DNA of 64,000 nucleotides, from assembly GCF_030815975.1 (NCBI RefSeq), contig NZ_JAUSXL010000002.1, forward strand, positions 3,026,501-3,090,500. Direction: 5' to 3'. Below are positions 19,393 through 28,604 of this stretch, piece after piece. Position numbers and translations under genes: made by a program. Position 1 is the first letter of the stretch, and each line of letters opens with the position of its first letter. Source of the stretch: Variovorax paradoxus. Its GTDB lineage: Bacteria; Pseudomonadota; Gammaproteobacteria; Burkholderiales; Burkholderiaceae_C. The notes beneath the pieces are model-generated. The model was not told where the DNA came from. It was given only the letters and a program-made list of their open reading frames with translations, and did no database searches.

Positions 19393-20763
19393 TCATGCGA
19401 AGGTGTCGACGCCGGCACTGGGCCTGCGAAGCGCCACGGTTGGCAGCGTGTCGTGCGGCGGCTGGGCGGTGGCAATGGCCTGCGCGCGGACCGCCGCCGG
19501 GTAGTCGGCCTGCCGCGGCGATGCCTGCTGCTGGGGCTGCTGGCCGAAGCCGCCGCCCTGTCCGGGCGAAGGATGCGCCTCAGCGCCGACCGAAGCCTGG
19601 CCCAGGCTGATGCCCTGGTCGGCAAGGCTGGCGCGCAATTGCGGCAGCGCCACCTCGAGCGCCTTGCGCACGCTTTCGTGGGCCGAGGCGAACATCGCCT
19701 GCGCCTGGTTGTCGCCCATGGTGAGCGTGACCTTGAGCGGGCCGAGGCCGGCCGGGTTCAGGTTCAGTTCGGCCACCTGGTAGCCCGCCGCGGTCATGCG
19801 CAGCACCTGGTGGCCGATGGCCTTGCCCCACGCGGCCGAGCCGACGGACGGCTCCACGCTGAGGATGGGCGTGTGCGGCGAGGCCGCAGGCACGTTCGTG
19901 CGCGCGGCGGCGGCTGCGGCCGGCGTGAACGGCATCGATGCCGGCACGCTGGTGGAGGCGGGCGCTGCGTCGGATGCGGCGGCCGCCAGGTCGGTCTTGT
20001 CGGCGGAGATCATGGCGGTGGCCGGTGCGGCTGCAGAGTCGTCATCGGCGGAGAGGGAGGCGGCGGATGCGCCGCGTGCTTCGGTGATGGCCGCTGCGGG
20101 AGCCGCGGCCGTGCCGGTTGCGGCTTCGGGCGCTGCTGCGTCCGCGGCCGGGGTTGCGGTCGTGCCCGTGCCCGCGGTGGCCGGTGGCGGCGCCGCGGCG
20201 GCGGCCTGCGCAGCGGCGCCGCTGGCGCGGGTTGCATGCTGCGGCTGTGCGGCGTCGGTGGCCGTGGCCTGGGGGGCGCCGTGTGCCGGCTTCGCCTGCG
20301 CGGAGCTTTCGCTTTCGGTATCTGCAGCGACGGCCGTCTCGCCTGCCGCGGCGTCCGCGGAATCCCTGGCCAGGGCGTCCACCGGCGCGTCGCCCGGCAC
20401 CAGCGCCTGGATGCCGTCCGGCGCCGAGGCCGCCGCGGGCGCGCCGGCGGCAAGCGCAGCGGTGGCCGCAGCGGATGGCGCCACCATGGGCGCGAAAAAG
20501 GACAGGGGCAACAGCTCGGCGGGAAGCTCGTCCTTGCGATCGCCGGCGCGCGAGGCTTTTCGGCGGTGCGTGGTTGCCAGCACGGACGATTCGGCGTCTT
20601 CCGGCGCCTGCGCTGCGCCCGCGTTGCGCGAGCGGCTCAGCGCCGCATCGAAGCTGCGGCCGCCGGGCTCCTCGGCGTTGCGGCCGCGTGCACCGGAGGC
20701 CGCGGAAGAGGCCGCGGAGCCAGCCGCGTTCGGGCTGAAGGAAGGGGCAATGGAGGAAGGCAT
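19393..20763 (-). CDS. fliK: Flagellar hook-length control protein FliK
   Basis: Exported molecular ruler that ends hook growth and flips FlhB specificity. 456 residues from the ATG at 20,763, chosen because it starts with MPSSIAPSFSP 16 bases after fliJ; the longer open frame upstream overlaps fliJ. The first 290 residues are low-complexity Ala/Pro/Thr-rich sequence. The C-terminal Flg_hook domain is clear: GYQVAELNLNPAGLGPLKVT and FASAHESVRKALEVALPQL (about 300-385), followed by a Gln-rich tail. A second FliK-like gene occurs at 30,875. Confidence 0.94.
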   Translation of the reverse strand: MPSSIAPSFSPNAAGSAASSAASGARGRNAEEPGGRSFDAALSRSRNAGAAQAPEDAESSVLATTHRRKASRAGDRKDELPAELLPLSFFAPMVAPSAAATAALAAGAPAAASAPDGIQALVPGDAPVDALARDSADAAAGETAVAADTESESSAQAKPAHGAPQATATDAAQPQHATRASGAAAQAAAAAPPPATAGTGTTATPAADAAAPEAATGTAAAPAAAITEARGASAASLSADDDSAAAPATAMISADKTDLAAAASDAAPASTSVPASMPFTPAAAAAARTNVPAASPHTPILSVEPSVGSAAWGKAIGHQVLRMTAAGYQVAELNLNPAGLGPLKVTLTMGDNQAQAMFASAHESVRKALEVALPQLRASLADQGISLGQASVGAEAHPSPGQGGGFGQQPQQQASPRQADYPAAVRAQAIATAQPPHDTLPTVALRRPSAGVDTFA

Positions 20764-20779
20764 GGCGGTTGCGGATGCG

Positions 20780-21235
20780 TCAGGGTGTCGGTTGGGAGGC
20801 GCGGTCGAAGAACTTGCGTGCCGTGCGTTCGTCGCTGTCGCGCTGCTCGCGCCGCGCGCCGAGCACCAGCTCCTGACGCCGCGCGCGTTCGGCCAGTGCG
20901 TCGAAGGAATTGAGGCGCCGCTTGTGCTGCTGCCATTCGCTGCGGCCATGGTCGAGCCGGCTGGCCGCCTGCGCGGCGATGGCCTGCTGCTGCTTGATGG
21001 CGCCGTCGAGCGTGCCGAGGAAGTTGCGGTAGTTGTGCCACTGGGCCGAGGGCAGGCCGTTCTGCATCAGCACCTGCAGCTGGTCGCTGTAGTCCTGCCG
21101 GTATTGCAGCAGCAGCTCCAGCTTCTGGTGGGCGCCGACTTGCGCGTTCTGCAGCAGGCCGAGCTGCCGCGCCGCATCGTCGGCCTTGGTGCGGGCCAGG
21201 TCGGTGAGCGTGTCGAGCGGAAGTTTGTGCGGCAT
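20780..21235 (-). CDS. fliJ: Flagellar export protein FliJ
   Basis: Soluble coiled-coil component of the export ATPase complex, 151 residues, which links FliI to FlhA and recycles chaperones. Nearly all helical: LDTLTDLARTKADDAARQLG at the start and LAERARRQELVLGARREQRD near the end are typical of the FliJ family. The start at 21,235 (MPHKLPLDTL) lies 26 bases after fliI; the much longer open frame upstream is the shadow of fliI. Sequence conservation in this family is low, so position adds weight. Confidence 0.93.
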   Translation of the reverse strand: MPHKLPLDTLTDLARTKADDAARQLGLLQNAQVGAHQKLELLLQYRQDYSDQLQVLMQNGLPSAQWHNYRNFLGTLDGAIKQQQAIAAQAASRLDHGRSEWQQHKRRLNSFDALAERARRQELVLGARREQRDSDERTARKFFDRASQPTP

Positions 21236-21261
21236 GGCAACTCCTGTTGAAGGGGAATGGA

Positions 21262-22698
21262 TCAGGCGGATTCGAAGAGGCTGCCCATGCGCTCGATCGA
21301 CGCGGCGTAGTCGCAGCGCTCGTGCATCGATTGCTGCAGGAAGGCTTCGATGCGCGGATAGAGCGCAATGGCCTGGTCGAGCTGCGGATCGTGGCCGGCC
21401 GCATAGGCGCCGACACTGATCAGGTCGCGGTTGCGCTGGTAGCGCGAGAGCGCCTGCTTGAAGCGGCGCACGGTGTCGAACTGCGAAGGCTCGATCAGCG
21501 CCGTCATCGCGCGGCTGATGGAGGCCTCGATGTCGATTGCCGGATAGTGGCCGGCCTCGGCCAGCGTGCGCGACAGCACCACGTGGCCGTCGAGAATGGC
21601 GCGCGCCGAATCGGCGATCGGGTCCTGCTGGTCGTCGCCTTCGGACAGCACGGTGTAGAAGGCCGTGATCGAGCCGCCGCGGCCATTGGCATCGCGCGCG
21701 CCGTTGCCGGCCCGCTCCACCAGCGCGGGCAGCTTGGCGAACACCGAGGGCGGATAGCCCTTGGTGGCCGGCGGCTCGCCCACGGCCAGCGCGATCTCGC
21801 GCTGCGCCATGGCATAGCGCGTGAGCGAATCCATGATCAGCAGCACGTCGCGGCCCTGGTCGCGAAAGTACTCGGCCAGGCAGGTGGCATAGGCCGCGCC
21901 CTGCAGCCGCATCAGTGGCGAGTTGTCGGCCGGCGCGGCCACCACCACCGAGCGGGCCAGGCCTTCCTCGCCCAGCGTGTTCTCGATGAAGTCCTTGACC
22001 TCGCGGCCGCGTTCGCCGATCAGGCCGACCACGATGACCTCGGCGCTGGTGTAGCGCGCCATCATGCCCAGCAGCACGCTCTTGCCCACTCCCGAGCCCG
22101 CGAACAGGCCCATGCGCTGGCCGCGGCCCACCGTGAGCATGGCGTTGATGGCGCGCACGCCCACGTCGAGCACCGAATCGATCGGCGCACGCGCGAGCGG
22201 ATTGATCGGCGGCGCAGCCAGCGGCACCCTGCGGCTGACCTCGAGCGGACCGAGTCCGTCGAGCGGCCGTCCGGCGGCATCGACCACGCGGCCCAGCATG
22301 CCTTCGCCCACCGGCAGGCGCTTGGTGTGCGCATCGCCGGAAGCGCCGCCCGCGGACAGTGCGGGGCCTGGCCGCGCGAACACGCGCGCACCGGGCAGCA
22401 GGCCGGCCACTTCGCTTTGCGGCATCAGGAACAGGCGGTCGCCGGCAAAGCCGACCACTTCGGCCTCGGCATGGCGCTGCGGATAGCCGGGCGGCAGTTC
22501 GATCAGGCAGTCGCTGCCGACCGGCAGCTGCAGGCCCACGGCCTCCAGCACCAGGCCGACGGCGCGCGTCAGGCGGCCCGAGGTGGCGATGGCCGTGCAC
22601 AGGCCGACGTCGCTGCGCGCCTGCGCGAGCGTGCCGAGCCAGGACTGCAGGTGCGGGTTGATGGCGTTGGGCGCAGCGGTGTTGGCGGCGGCTGGCAT
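21262..22698 (-). CDS. fliI: Flagellum-specific export ATPase FliI
   Basis: Hexameric ATPase of the flagellar export apparatus, related to the F1 beta subunit; 478 residues from the ATG at 22,698. That start has a GGAG nine bases upstream; alternatives at 22,713, 22,725 and 22,740 would overlap fliH without a ribosome site. Walker A is GSGVGKS, followed by [20 protein letters not shown], and the Walker B region is [39 protein letters not shown] is a family hallmark. It lies between fliH and fliJ in the standard order. Confidence 0.97.
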   Translation of the reverse strand: MPAAANTAAPNAINPHLQSWLGTLAQARSDVGLCTAIATSGRLTRAVGLVLEAVGLQLPVGSDCLIELPPGYPQRHAEAEVVGFAGDRLFLMPQSEVAGLLPGARVFARPGPALSAGGASGDAHTKRLPVGEGMLGRVVDAAGRPLDGLGPLEVSRRVPLAAPPINPLARAPIDSVLDVGVRAINAMLTVGRGQRMGLFAGSGVGKSVLLGMMARYTSAEVIVVGLIGERGREVKDFIENTLGEEGLARSVVVAAPADNSPLMRLQGAAYATCLAEYFRDQGRDVLLIMDSLTRYAMAQREIALAVGEPPATKGYPPSVFAKLPALVERAGNGARDANGRGGSITAFYTVLSEGDDQQDPIADSARAILDGHVVLSRTLAEAGHYPAIDIEASISRAMTALIEPSQFDTVRRFKQALSRYQRNRDLISVGAYAAGHDPQLDQAIALYPRIEAFLQQSMHERCDYAASIERMGSLFESA

Positions 22699-22702
22699 GG
22701 CT

Positions 22703-23413
22703 TCAGGCTCCATCGGGTTCGGCATCGGGGCCGAAGGCACTGGCCACGCGCTTCCAGCGGGTCGCGAGCGTGGCGTCCATCTCGCCGCTGGCGGAGCGCA
22801 CGCGGCAGCCGCCGCGGGCCAGGGTGTCGTCGGCGCGCACTTGCCAGCCGGCGGCCTGCAGTTCGCTGCCGAGGCTGTTCTTCACCAGGGCCACGTCTTC
22901 GGGGTGCAGCAGCAGGCGGGGTTCGCCCTGCAGCGCGGGTTCGGTGTGCAGCAGGTCCTGCACCAGCGCAAGCACCCACTCGGGCTCGACGCGCAGGGTG
23001 CGATGGATGACCCGGTGCGCAACATCGAGCGCGAGCGCCAGGATGGCATCGGCCAGTTCGCTTTCCGCGCTGCGCAGTGCGGCCGGCAGCGCTGCGGCCA
23101 GTGCGCGCAGCTGCTCGGCGTGCGCGCTGGCCGCGGCCAGGCCGGCGGCCAGTCCTTCGGCGTGCCCTTCGGCATGGCCTTGCGCCCAGCCCTCGCGGCG
23201 GCCTTCGGCCTCGCCGGTGGCGCGTGCTTCCAGGCGCAGGCGCCCGAGCTCGGCCTGGCGGGCCAGGGCCGCGGGATCCGGGCGCGGCGGCGCGGGCGCT
23301 TCGATGCTGGCCGCGGGCGCCGCGAGCGCATCCGCGTCCAGCGAAGCCATCTCCCAGCGCTGCCAGGCGGACAGCCGGGGGCGCGTGGCAGAGGAGAGCT
23401 CAGACGAAGTCAT
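22703..23413 (-). CDS. fliH: Flagellar assembly protein FliH
   Basis: Regulator and anchor of the FliI ATPase, 236 residues. The start at 23,413 overlaps the end of fliG by 14 bases and is supported by the conserved [12 protein letters not shown] segment near residue 18. The centre holds glycine-repeat helices of the GxxxG type ([20 protein letters not shown]), and the C-terminal domain ([20 protein letters not shown]) is the FliI-binding part. The long frame upstream of 23,413 is a shadow of fliG. Confidence 0.95.
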   Translation of the reverse strand: MTSSELSSATRPRLSAWQRWEMASLDADALAAPAASIEAPAPPRPDPAALARQAELGRLRLEARATGEAEGRREGWAQGHAEGHAEGLAAGLAAASAHAEQLRALAAALPAALRSAESELADAILALALDVAHRVIHRTLRVEPEWVLALVQDLLHTEPALQGEPRLLLHPEDVALVKNSLGSELQAAGWQVRADDTLARGGCRVRSASGEMDATLATRWKRVASAFGPDAEPDGA

Positions 23414-24395
23414 CGGTTCCAGGCGCAGCGATGACGACCTCGCCGGCATCGGCCAGGCGGCGCACGACCTGCAGGATCGCCTTCTGCTCGGTCTCGACCT
23501 GCGACACACGCACCGGGCCGCGCAGTTCGATGTCCTCGCGCAGCGTCTCGGCCGCGCGCTGCGACATGTTCTTGAGGAACTTCTCGCGCAGCTCGGGCGC
23601 CGAGCCCTTGAGCGCGACGATGAGCGACTCGGACTCGATGTCCTTGAGCAGGCGCTGGACGTAGCGGTCCTCCAGGTCGAGCAGGTTCTCGAACACGAAC
23701 ATCTCCTCCACGATGCGCTGGGCCAGCGCCTCGTCGTGGGCGCGCACATGGGCGATCGCTTCTTCTTCCTGCGCGCTGTTCATCAGGTTGACGATCTCCG
23801 CGGCGGTCCGCACGCCGCCCAGGCGGCTGCGCTTCAAGCCTTCGCCCGAGAGCATCTCGGTGAGCACGTCGGTCAGCTCGGCCAGCGCGGCCGGCTGCAC
23901 GCCGCCGAAGGTGGCCACGCGCAGGATCACGTCGTGGCGCAGGCGCTCGGGCAGCCTTTCGAGCACCTCGGAGGCCTTCTTGCGGTCCAGGTGGACCAGC
24001 AGCGTGGCGAGGATCTGCGGATGCTCGTCGCGCACGAGCTCCACCACCTCGCCGGCTTCCAGGTCGTTGAGCCGCTCGATGCCGCCATGCGGCTGGTCGG
24101 GCTGCAGGATGTCCTCGAGCAGGTTGCTCGCGCGGTCGTCGCCGAGCGCCTTGCGCAGCACGGCGCGGATGTAGCTGCCCGAGCCCAGGTGCAGCGCGGA
24201 CAGCTGTTCGGTCTCCATGCGGAACTCGGCCAGCACGGCCGCCAGCTCGTCCTTGGAGACCTGGCTCAGCTTGGCCATGGCGACGCCCAGCGCCTGCACT
24301 TCGGTGGCCGGCAGGTGGTGCAGCGTGGCAGCGGCGCGGTCTTCGCCCAATGACATCAGCAAGATTGCGCTCTTCCGGGTGCCTGCATCGCTCAT
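23400..24395 (-). CDS. fliG: Flagellar motor switch protein FliG
   Basis: C-ring protein that contacts MotA and makes torque; 331 residues, exactly the usual length, when started at the ATG at 24,395. That ATG overlaps the fliF stop (ATGA), which decides it over an in-frame ATG at 24,407. The N-terminal FliF-binding domain begins MSDAGTRKSAILLMSLGED; the EHPQ motif is in VRDEHPQILATLL; the C-terminal torque domain includes MFVFENLLDLEDRYVQRLLK with its charged ridge. Confidence 0.98.
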   Translation of the reverse strand: MSDAGTRKSAILLMSLGEDRAAATLHHLPATEVQALGVAMAKLSQVSKDELAAVLAEFRMETEQLSALHLGSGSYIRAVLRKALGDDRASNLLEDILQPDQPHGGIERLNDLEAGEVVELVRDEHPQILATLLVHLDRKKASEVLERLPERLRHDVILRVATFGGVQPAALAELTDVLTEMLSGEGLKRSRLGGVRTAAEIVNLMNSAQEEEAIAHVRAHDEALAQRIVEEMFVFENLLDLEDRYVQRLLKDIESESLIVALKGSAPELREKFLKNMSQRAAETLREDIELRGPVRVSQVETEQKAILQVVRRLADAGEVVIAAPGTDDFV

Positions 24396-26074
24396 GAGTT
24401 CATCCAATGCTTGATCAACGTGGCCACCAGGCGCGGGTCCTGGTCGGCGGTCTGGTGCGCGTAGTCGAGGTTGGCCTTCTGGCGCTCGAGTTCGCGCAGC
24501 CGTGCGTTGTCCCTCGAGGCGTTCGCTTCATCCTCGGCCGAGCCATCGGCTGCGGCGGAGGCCGCCGCTGCGGTGGCCGCGGGGGCGGCCGGCGGCGCGA
24601 GGTGCCTGCGCAGCAGCGGCCGCAGCACCGCAAACCAGGCGAACAGCGCAAGGCCGGCCATCAGCAGGTACTGCGCGATGGTCATGGCGAGCCCGAGGTT
24701 GGCGGGGTCGCGCCAGAACGGCCGCGCGGGTCCGGCCTGCTCGTCGCGGCTTTCGCGGGCGAAGGCGCTGTTGACCACGTTGAGCGAGTCGCCGCGCTCC
24801 TGGCTGAAGCCCATCGCTTCCTTGGCCAGGTTCCTGATCTGCTCGATCTCGGCCGGCGTGAGCGCGCGCTGGCTCATCTTGCCGGCGCTGTCGGCGGCCT
24901 CGCGGTGGTTCACCACCACCGCCACCGACAGCCGCTTCACGCCGCCCGCGCCTTGCTGCACATGGCGGATCGAACGGTCGAGCTCGTAGTTGGTCGTCGT
25001 GTCCTTGCGCGAACTGCCTGGCGCCGAGCCCGCGGCCGCCGCCTGCGCGGATGCAGCGTTCGGAGCCGCCGGCGGCGCGGTGATGGGCGCGCTCGGCGTC
25101 TGCGGCGGCTGGTTCGACAGCGCGCCCGGCACGCCGCCGGGCGGCGTGGCGCCCTGCTGCATCGATTCGCTCGACTGCTGGCTGCGGATGGCCGCGGCGC
25201 GCGGGTCCTGGTTCGGCTTGTAGCTTTCCTCGGTGCGTTCGACAACGGAGAAATCGATGTCGGCCGCCACCTGCGCGCGCACATTGCTCGCGCCCACGAT
25301 GGGCTGCAGGATCGCCTCGATGCGGCGGATGTAGCCCTGCTCGATTTCCTGCGCGTACTTCAGCTGGCTCACGTCCAGGCCGCGCGCGCCGGCATTGGCA
25401 GCCGACAGCAGGTTGCCGTGCTGGTCGACCACGGTCACGCTCTTGGCATCCAGTTCAGGCACGCTGCTGGAAACCATGTGCACGATGGCGCTGACCTGGC
25501 CTTCGTCGATGCTGCGGCCGCGGTGCAGCGTCAGGATCACCGAGGCCGAAGGCTTCTTCTGGTCGCGCACGAAGAGCGAGGGCTTGGGCAGGGCCAGGTG
25601 GATGCGCGCCTGCTCGACCGAGCCTATCGATTCGACCGAGCGCGCCAGCTCGCCTTCGAGCCCGCGCTGGTAGTTGACCTGTTCGGCGAAATTGCTGGTG
25701 CCGAACTTCTGGTTGTCCATCAGCTCGAAGCCGACCCCGCCGCCCTTGGGCAGCCCCTGCGCCGCGAGCTTCAGGCGCAGTTCGGGCACCTTGTCGCGCG
25801 CCACCAGGATCGCGCCGCCGCCTTCGGCGAACTTGTAGGGCACGTTCATCTGCTGCAGCGACGCGATGATGGCGCCGCCGTCGCGGTCCGTCACGTTGGT
25901 GTAGAGCACGCCGTAGTCGGGTGCGCGGCTCCAGAGCAGGAACGCCGCGGCGGCCGCGACGATGGCGGCTGCGCCGACGATCAGCGGCAGCTTCGGCTGG
26001 GTGCGCATGCGCTCCGCGAAGGCCGAGGCGGGCGAGGGCGCCGGGTTGGCGCCCGCAGGTGCCGCCGAACTCAT
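24392..26074 (-). CDS. fliF: Flagellar MS-ring protein FliF
   Basis: Inner-membrane MS-ring subunit, 560 residues. TM1 is LPLIVGAAAIVAAAAAFLLW (about 28-47) and TM2 MTIAQYLLMAGLALFAWFAV (about 450-470). The YscJ/FliF ring-building motifs include DRDGGAIIASLQQMNVPY and QVNYQRGLEGELARSVES; the FliF_C domain follows. The cytoplasmic tail ends DPRLVATLIKHWMNS, the FliG-binding helix. It heads the leftward fliFGHIJK group and diverges from fliE. Confidence 0.98.
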   Translation of the reverse strand: MSSAAPAGANPAPSPASAFAERMRTQPKLPLIVGAAAIVAAAAAFLLWSRAPDYGVLYTNVTDRDGGAIIASLQQMNVPYKFAEGGGAILVARDKVPELRLKLAAQGLPKGGGVGFELMDNQKFGTSNFAEQVNYQRGLEGELARSVESIGSVEQARIHLALPKPSLFVRDQKKPSASVILTLHRGRSIDEGQVSAIVHMVSSSVPELDAKSVTVVDQHGNLLSAANAGARGLDVSQLKYAQEIEQGYIRRIEAILQPIVGASNVRAQVAADIDFSVVERTEESYKPNQDPRAAAIRSQQSSESMQQGATPPGGVPGALSNQPPQTPSAPITAPPAAPNAASAQAAAAGSAPGSSRKDTTTNYELDRSIRHVQQGAGGVKRLSVAVVVNHREAADSAGKMSQRALTPAEIEQIRNLAKEAMGFSQERGDSLNVVNSAFARESRDEQAGPARPFWRDPANLGLAMTIAQYLLMAGLALFAWFAVLRPLLRRHLAPPAAPAATAAAASAAADGSAEDEANASRDNARLRELERQKANLDYAHQTADQDPRLVATLIKHWMNS

Positions 26075-26367
26075 TGCACAAGCTCCGCCGCGGCCGGATG
26101 CACAGGGCGGCGCGGAGTCTTGGCGAGGGGCTGGAGGCTTCGATGTTCTGGGGTCATGCCGGGGGGCCGTGGTGTCGTCAGCGAGCTATGGGTTCGGCGT
26201 TGATTCTCAGCAGCCGGGCCATATTCGATTGGTCGAACAACTGCGGGTTTTGCCATCAGTTGGGGGCATGTCGCCGCGGCTTGCCCTGCTACGCTGAAAA
26301 CACGCGGGAGGGCCCTCGGTCCTCCTTGTCCGCATCCAGATTCACCAGAGAGAAGAGAAAGCACGCC
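26075..26367. promoter_or_regulatory. Divergent fliF/fliE intergenic control region
   Basis: 293 bases between two oppositely read flagellar operons. In other beta- and gammaproteobacteria such regions carry paired class II promoters under FlhDC or a similar activator. I see locally lower GC around 26,215-26,270 and a palindrome GAGGGCCCTC near 26,310, but no sigma-28 consensus and no FlhDC site that I can defend. Assignment as a promoter region is inference from gene layout. Confidence 0.5.
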
Positions 26368-26685
26368 ATGTCGATTACCGCCATCGAATCCGTCCTGCAG
26401 CAGATGCGGGCCACCGCGCTCCAGAGCGGCATTGCGCAGCCCGCCGCCGAGGCGGCCCAGCCCGGAGGCTTTGCGGCCGAACTCCGGCGCTCGCTCGACA
26501 ACATCAGCACCGCGCAGACCAAGGCCTACGGCCAGGCCGAGGACTTCGAAATGGGCAAGCCCGGCGTGGCGCTGAACGACGTGATGGTCGACCTGCAGAA
26601 GGCCAACGTGGCCTTCCAGACCGGCCTGCAGGTGCGCAACCGGCTGGTGGCCGCCTACCAGGAAGTGATGAACCTGCCCGCCTGA
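26368..26685 (+). CDS. fliE: Flagellar hook-basal body complex protein FliE
   Basis: Adaptor between the MS ring and the rod, 105 residues from the ATG at 26,368, preceded by an AGAAGAGA purine tract. The conserved C-terminal block is VALNDVMVDLQKANVAFQTG followed by VRNRLVAAYQEVMNLPA. The longer open frame upstream has no ribosome site and no family similarity. It is divergent from fliF and separated by 166 bases from fliC. Confidence 0.96.
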   Translation: MSITAIESVLQQMRATALQSGIAQPAAEAAQPGGFAAELRRSLDNISTAQTKAYGQAEDFEMGKPGVALNDVMVDLQKANVAFQTGLQVRNRLVAAYQEVMNLPA

Positions 26686-26728
26686 ACCCGGAGGTCGTGG
26701 GGTGCGCATCTTTTTTTGCGCCGGACTC

Positions 26729-26755
26729 TAAATGTTTGAAAAGCCCTGCCGATAA
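26729..26755 (+). promoter_or_regulatory. Sigma-28 (FliA) promoter of fliC
   Basis: TAAATGTT (26,729-26,736), 11 bases, GCCGATAA (26,748-26,755). The -10 box is identical to the sigma-28 consensus and the -35 box matches 6 of 8 positions at the exact canonical spacing. The fliC ATG is at 26,852, giving a 5' leader of roughly 90 bases with a CAGGAG ribosome site at 26,841-26,846. This is the class III promoter expected for flagellin and probably also serves flaG and fliDST. Confidence 0.92.
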
Positions 26756-26851
26756 CTGAACCAACGATGGCTTGAGTCTCACAGTGGGAGCGGGTCCAGC
26801 GTTGCGGCCGGAGGGCCGGAGTCCACAACCTTTGTCTATCAGGAGTCGAAC

Positions 26852-28090
26852 ATGGCGCAAGTCATCAACACCAACAGCCTTTCCCTGCTCACGCAGAACA
26901 ACCTCAACGCGTCGCAATCGTCGTTGAACACGGCGATCCAGCGCCTGTCTTCCGGCCTGCGCATCAACAGCGCCAAGGACGACGCCGCCGGCCAGGCCAT
27001 CGCCAACCGCTTCACCGCCAACATCCGCGGCCTGACGCAAGCCTCGCGCAATGCCAACGACGGCATCTCGCTGGCACAGACGACGGAAGGCGCGCTCAAG
27101 GAAGTGAACAACAACCTGCAGCGCGTTCGTGAACTGTCGGTGCAAGCCGCCAACGGCAGCAACTCGGGCAGCGACCTGCAATCCATCCAGGACGAAATCA
27201 AGCTGCGCCTCGGCGAAATCGACCGCGTGTCGAAGCAGACCGACTTCAACGGCGTCAAGGTTCTCTCGTCGTCGGCCAAGCCGCTGACCGTCCAGGTCGG
27301 CGCCAACGACGGCGAAACCATCGACATCGACCTGAAGGAAATCAGCGCGAAGACGCTCGGCATGCAAGGCTTCAACGTTGCCGGCCCGTCCGCGACGGCC
27401 ACCTTCGCATTCGACGGCGTGACCGGTTCGGCCGCAGGCGATGCGCCCACGGCTGCCCAGCTGCAGGCCCTCTATGGTTCCACCACGGCCGTCACCACCA
27501 CGACCGTGGCCGAGAAGACCACCGACGACCTGTCGACCAAGCTCGGCCTGGCCGCAGGCGGCGCCACGCTCACCGGCAACACCGTGGCCGACAAGAACGG
27601 CAACCTGTTCGCCGAAGTCTCGATCACGCCCACCGGCGCCGGCGAAACCTCGTCGTTGATCAACCAGGGCTTCACCGGCGCGGTCGACGGCACCGCCATG
27701 TTCCGCTACATCGCGATCGATCCGGCTTCCGCCGACACGACCACGACCGCCGGCACGGCCGCCTTCACCGTCGACACCACGAAGGTGTCCGTTGCCAGCC
27801 TGCAGACCGGCACGACGGCCAGCCCCCTGGAAGCCATCGATGCGGCGCTCAAGCAAGTCGACGACCTGCGCAGCTCGCTGGGTGCGGTGCAGAACCGTTT
27901 CGACTCGGTGATCTCCAACCTGGGCACCGCCATCACCAACCTGTCGTCCTCGCGCTCGCGCATCGAAGACGCCGACTACGCAACCGAAGTGTCGAACATG
28001 ACGCGCGCACAGATCCTGCAGCAAGCCGGTACCTCGGTGCTGGCCCAGGCCAACCAGACCACGCAAGGCGTGCTGTCGCTCCTGCGTTGA
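26852..28090 (+). CDS. fliC: Flagellin FliC
   Basis: Filament subunit, 412 residues. Conserved N-terminal D0/D1 (MAQVINTNSLSLLTQNNLNA, RLSSGLRINSAKDDAAGQAI) and C-terminal D1/D0 (SSSRSRIEDADYATEVSNMT, ILQQAGTSVLAQANQTTQGV) flank a variable D2 region, about residues 180-320, rich in Thr and Ala with runs of TTT. It is the only flagellin gene in the window. It is read from a near-consensus sigma-28 promoter and followed by a strong hairpin. Confidence 0.99.
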   Translation: MAQVINTNSLSLLTQNNLNASQSSLNTAIQRLSSGLRINSAKDDAAGQAIANRFTANIRGLTQASRNANDGISLAQTTEGALKEVNNNLQRVRELSVQAANGSNSGSDLQSIQDEIKLRLGEIDRVSKQTDFNGVKVLSSSAKPLTVQVGANDGETIDIDLKEISAKTLGMQGFNVAGPSATATFAFDGVTGSAAGDAPTAAQLQALYGSTTAVTTTTVAEKTTDDLSTKLGLAAGGATLTGNTVADKNGNLFAEVSITPTGAGETSSLINQGFTGAVDGTAMFRYIAIDPASADTTTTAGTAAFTVDTTKVSVASLQTGTTASPLEAIDAALKQVDDLRSSLGAVQNRFDSVISNLGTAITNLSSSRSRIEDADYATEVSNMTRAQILQQAGTSVLAQANQTTQGVLSLLR

Positions 28091-28104
28091 TCTGAAAAGG
28101 CATT

Positions 28105-28142
28105 GCGCAGGCGTCCGGGCGAAAGCCCGGGTCCGCCTGCGC
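28105..28142 (+). terminator. Hairpin downstream of fliC
   Basis: GCGCAGGCG (28,105-28,113) pairs with CGCCTGCGC (28,134-28,142), and inside it CCGGGC pairs with GCCCGG around a GAAA tetraloop (28,121-28,124). The downstream bases TGTTCCC are only weakly U-rich, so this may be a partial terminator or an mRNA-stabilising end for abundant flagellin message. A second 8-bp stem, CTGCGGCC/GGCCGCAG, follows at 28,149-28,176. Confidence 0.6.
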
Positions 28143-28214
28143 TGTTCCCTGCGGCCCGGCTCCGGCCAGGCCGCAGACGACAGCGAAAGCAATCAAGACC
28201 AGAAGGTGGAAATC

Positions 28215-28562
28215 ATGTCGATTCCCGTAAGCCCTGCGGCAGACGGTCCGTGGTGGATGCAGGCACTCTCCGAACACACGGCCGGCAAGGCCGCCCCGGA
28301 GGCCGTGGCCGCGCCATCGCACGCCGTGGACGAAGCCACGCCCGTGCAGGTCGCGCAGGCGGTGAAGGAGGCCAACGCCTTGCTGCAGAGCCGCTCGGTC
28401 GGGCTCCAGTTCGAGATGGACGAGGACACCGACAAGCTCATCGTCAAGGTGGTCGACCGGGAAAGCGGCGAGGTCATCCGCCAGATCCCTTCCGAGGAAG
28501 TGGTGCGCATCGCCAAGGTGCTGGGCAAGGCGCCCGGCCTGCTGGTGAGCCAGCAAGCCTGA
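28215..28562 (+). CDS. flaG: Flagellar protein FlaG
   Basis: Small FlaG-family protein, 115 residues, linked in other bacteria with filament length control. The N-terminal half is variable; the C-terminal FlaG domain reads LQFEMDEDTDKLIVKVVDRE then SGEVIRQIPSEEVVRIAKVL. The ATG at 28,215 is preferred over the in-frame GTG at 28,206 because an AGAAGG ribosome site is better spaced. It lies between fliC and fliD, the standard location. Confidence 0.95.
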   Translation: MSIPVSPAADGPWWMQALSEHTAGKAAPEAVAAPSHAVDEATPVQVAQAVKEANALLQSRSVGLQFEMDEDTDKLIVKVVDRESGEVIRQIPSEEVVRIAKVLGKAPGLLVSQQA

Positions 28563-28604
28563 CGGACGCCGCCTTCTCATTCACAGACATCAGGAAATCT
28601 CCAC

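Noticed and set aside
20764..20949. N-terminal extension of FliK to 20,949
   Set aside because: It overlaps fliJ heavily; the ATG at 20,763 fits the operon spacing.
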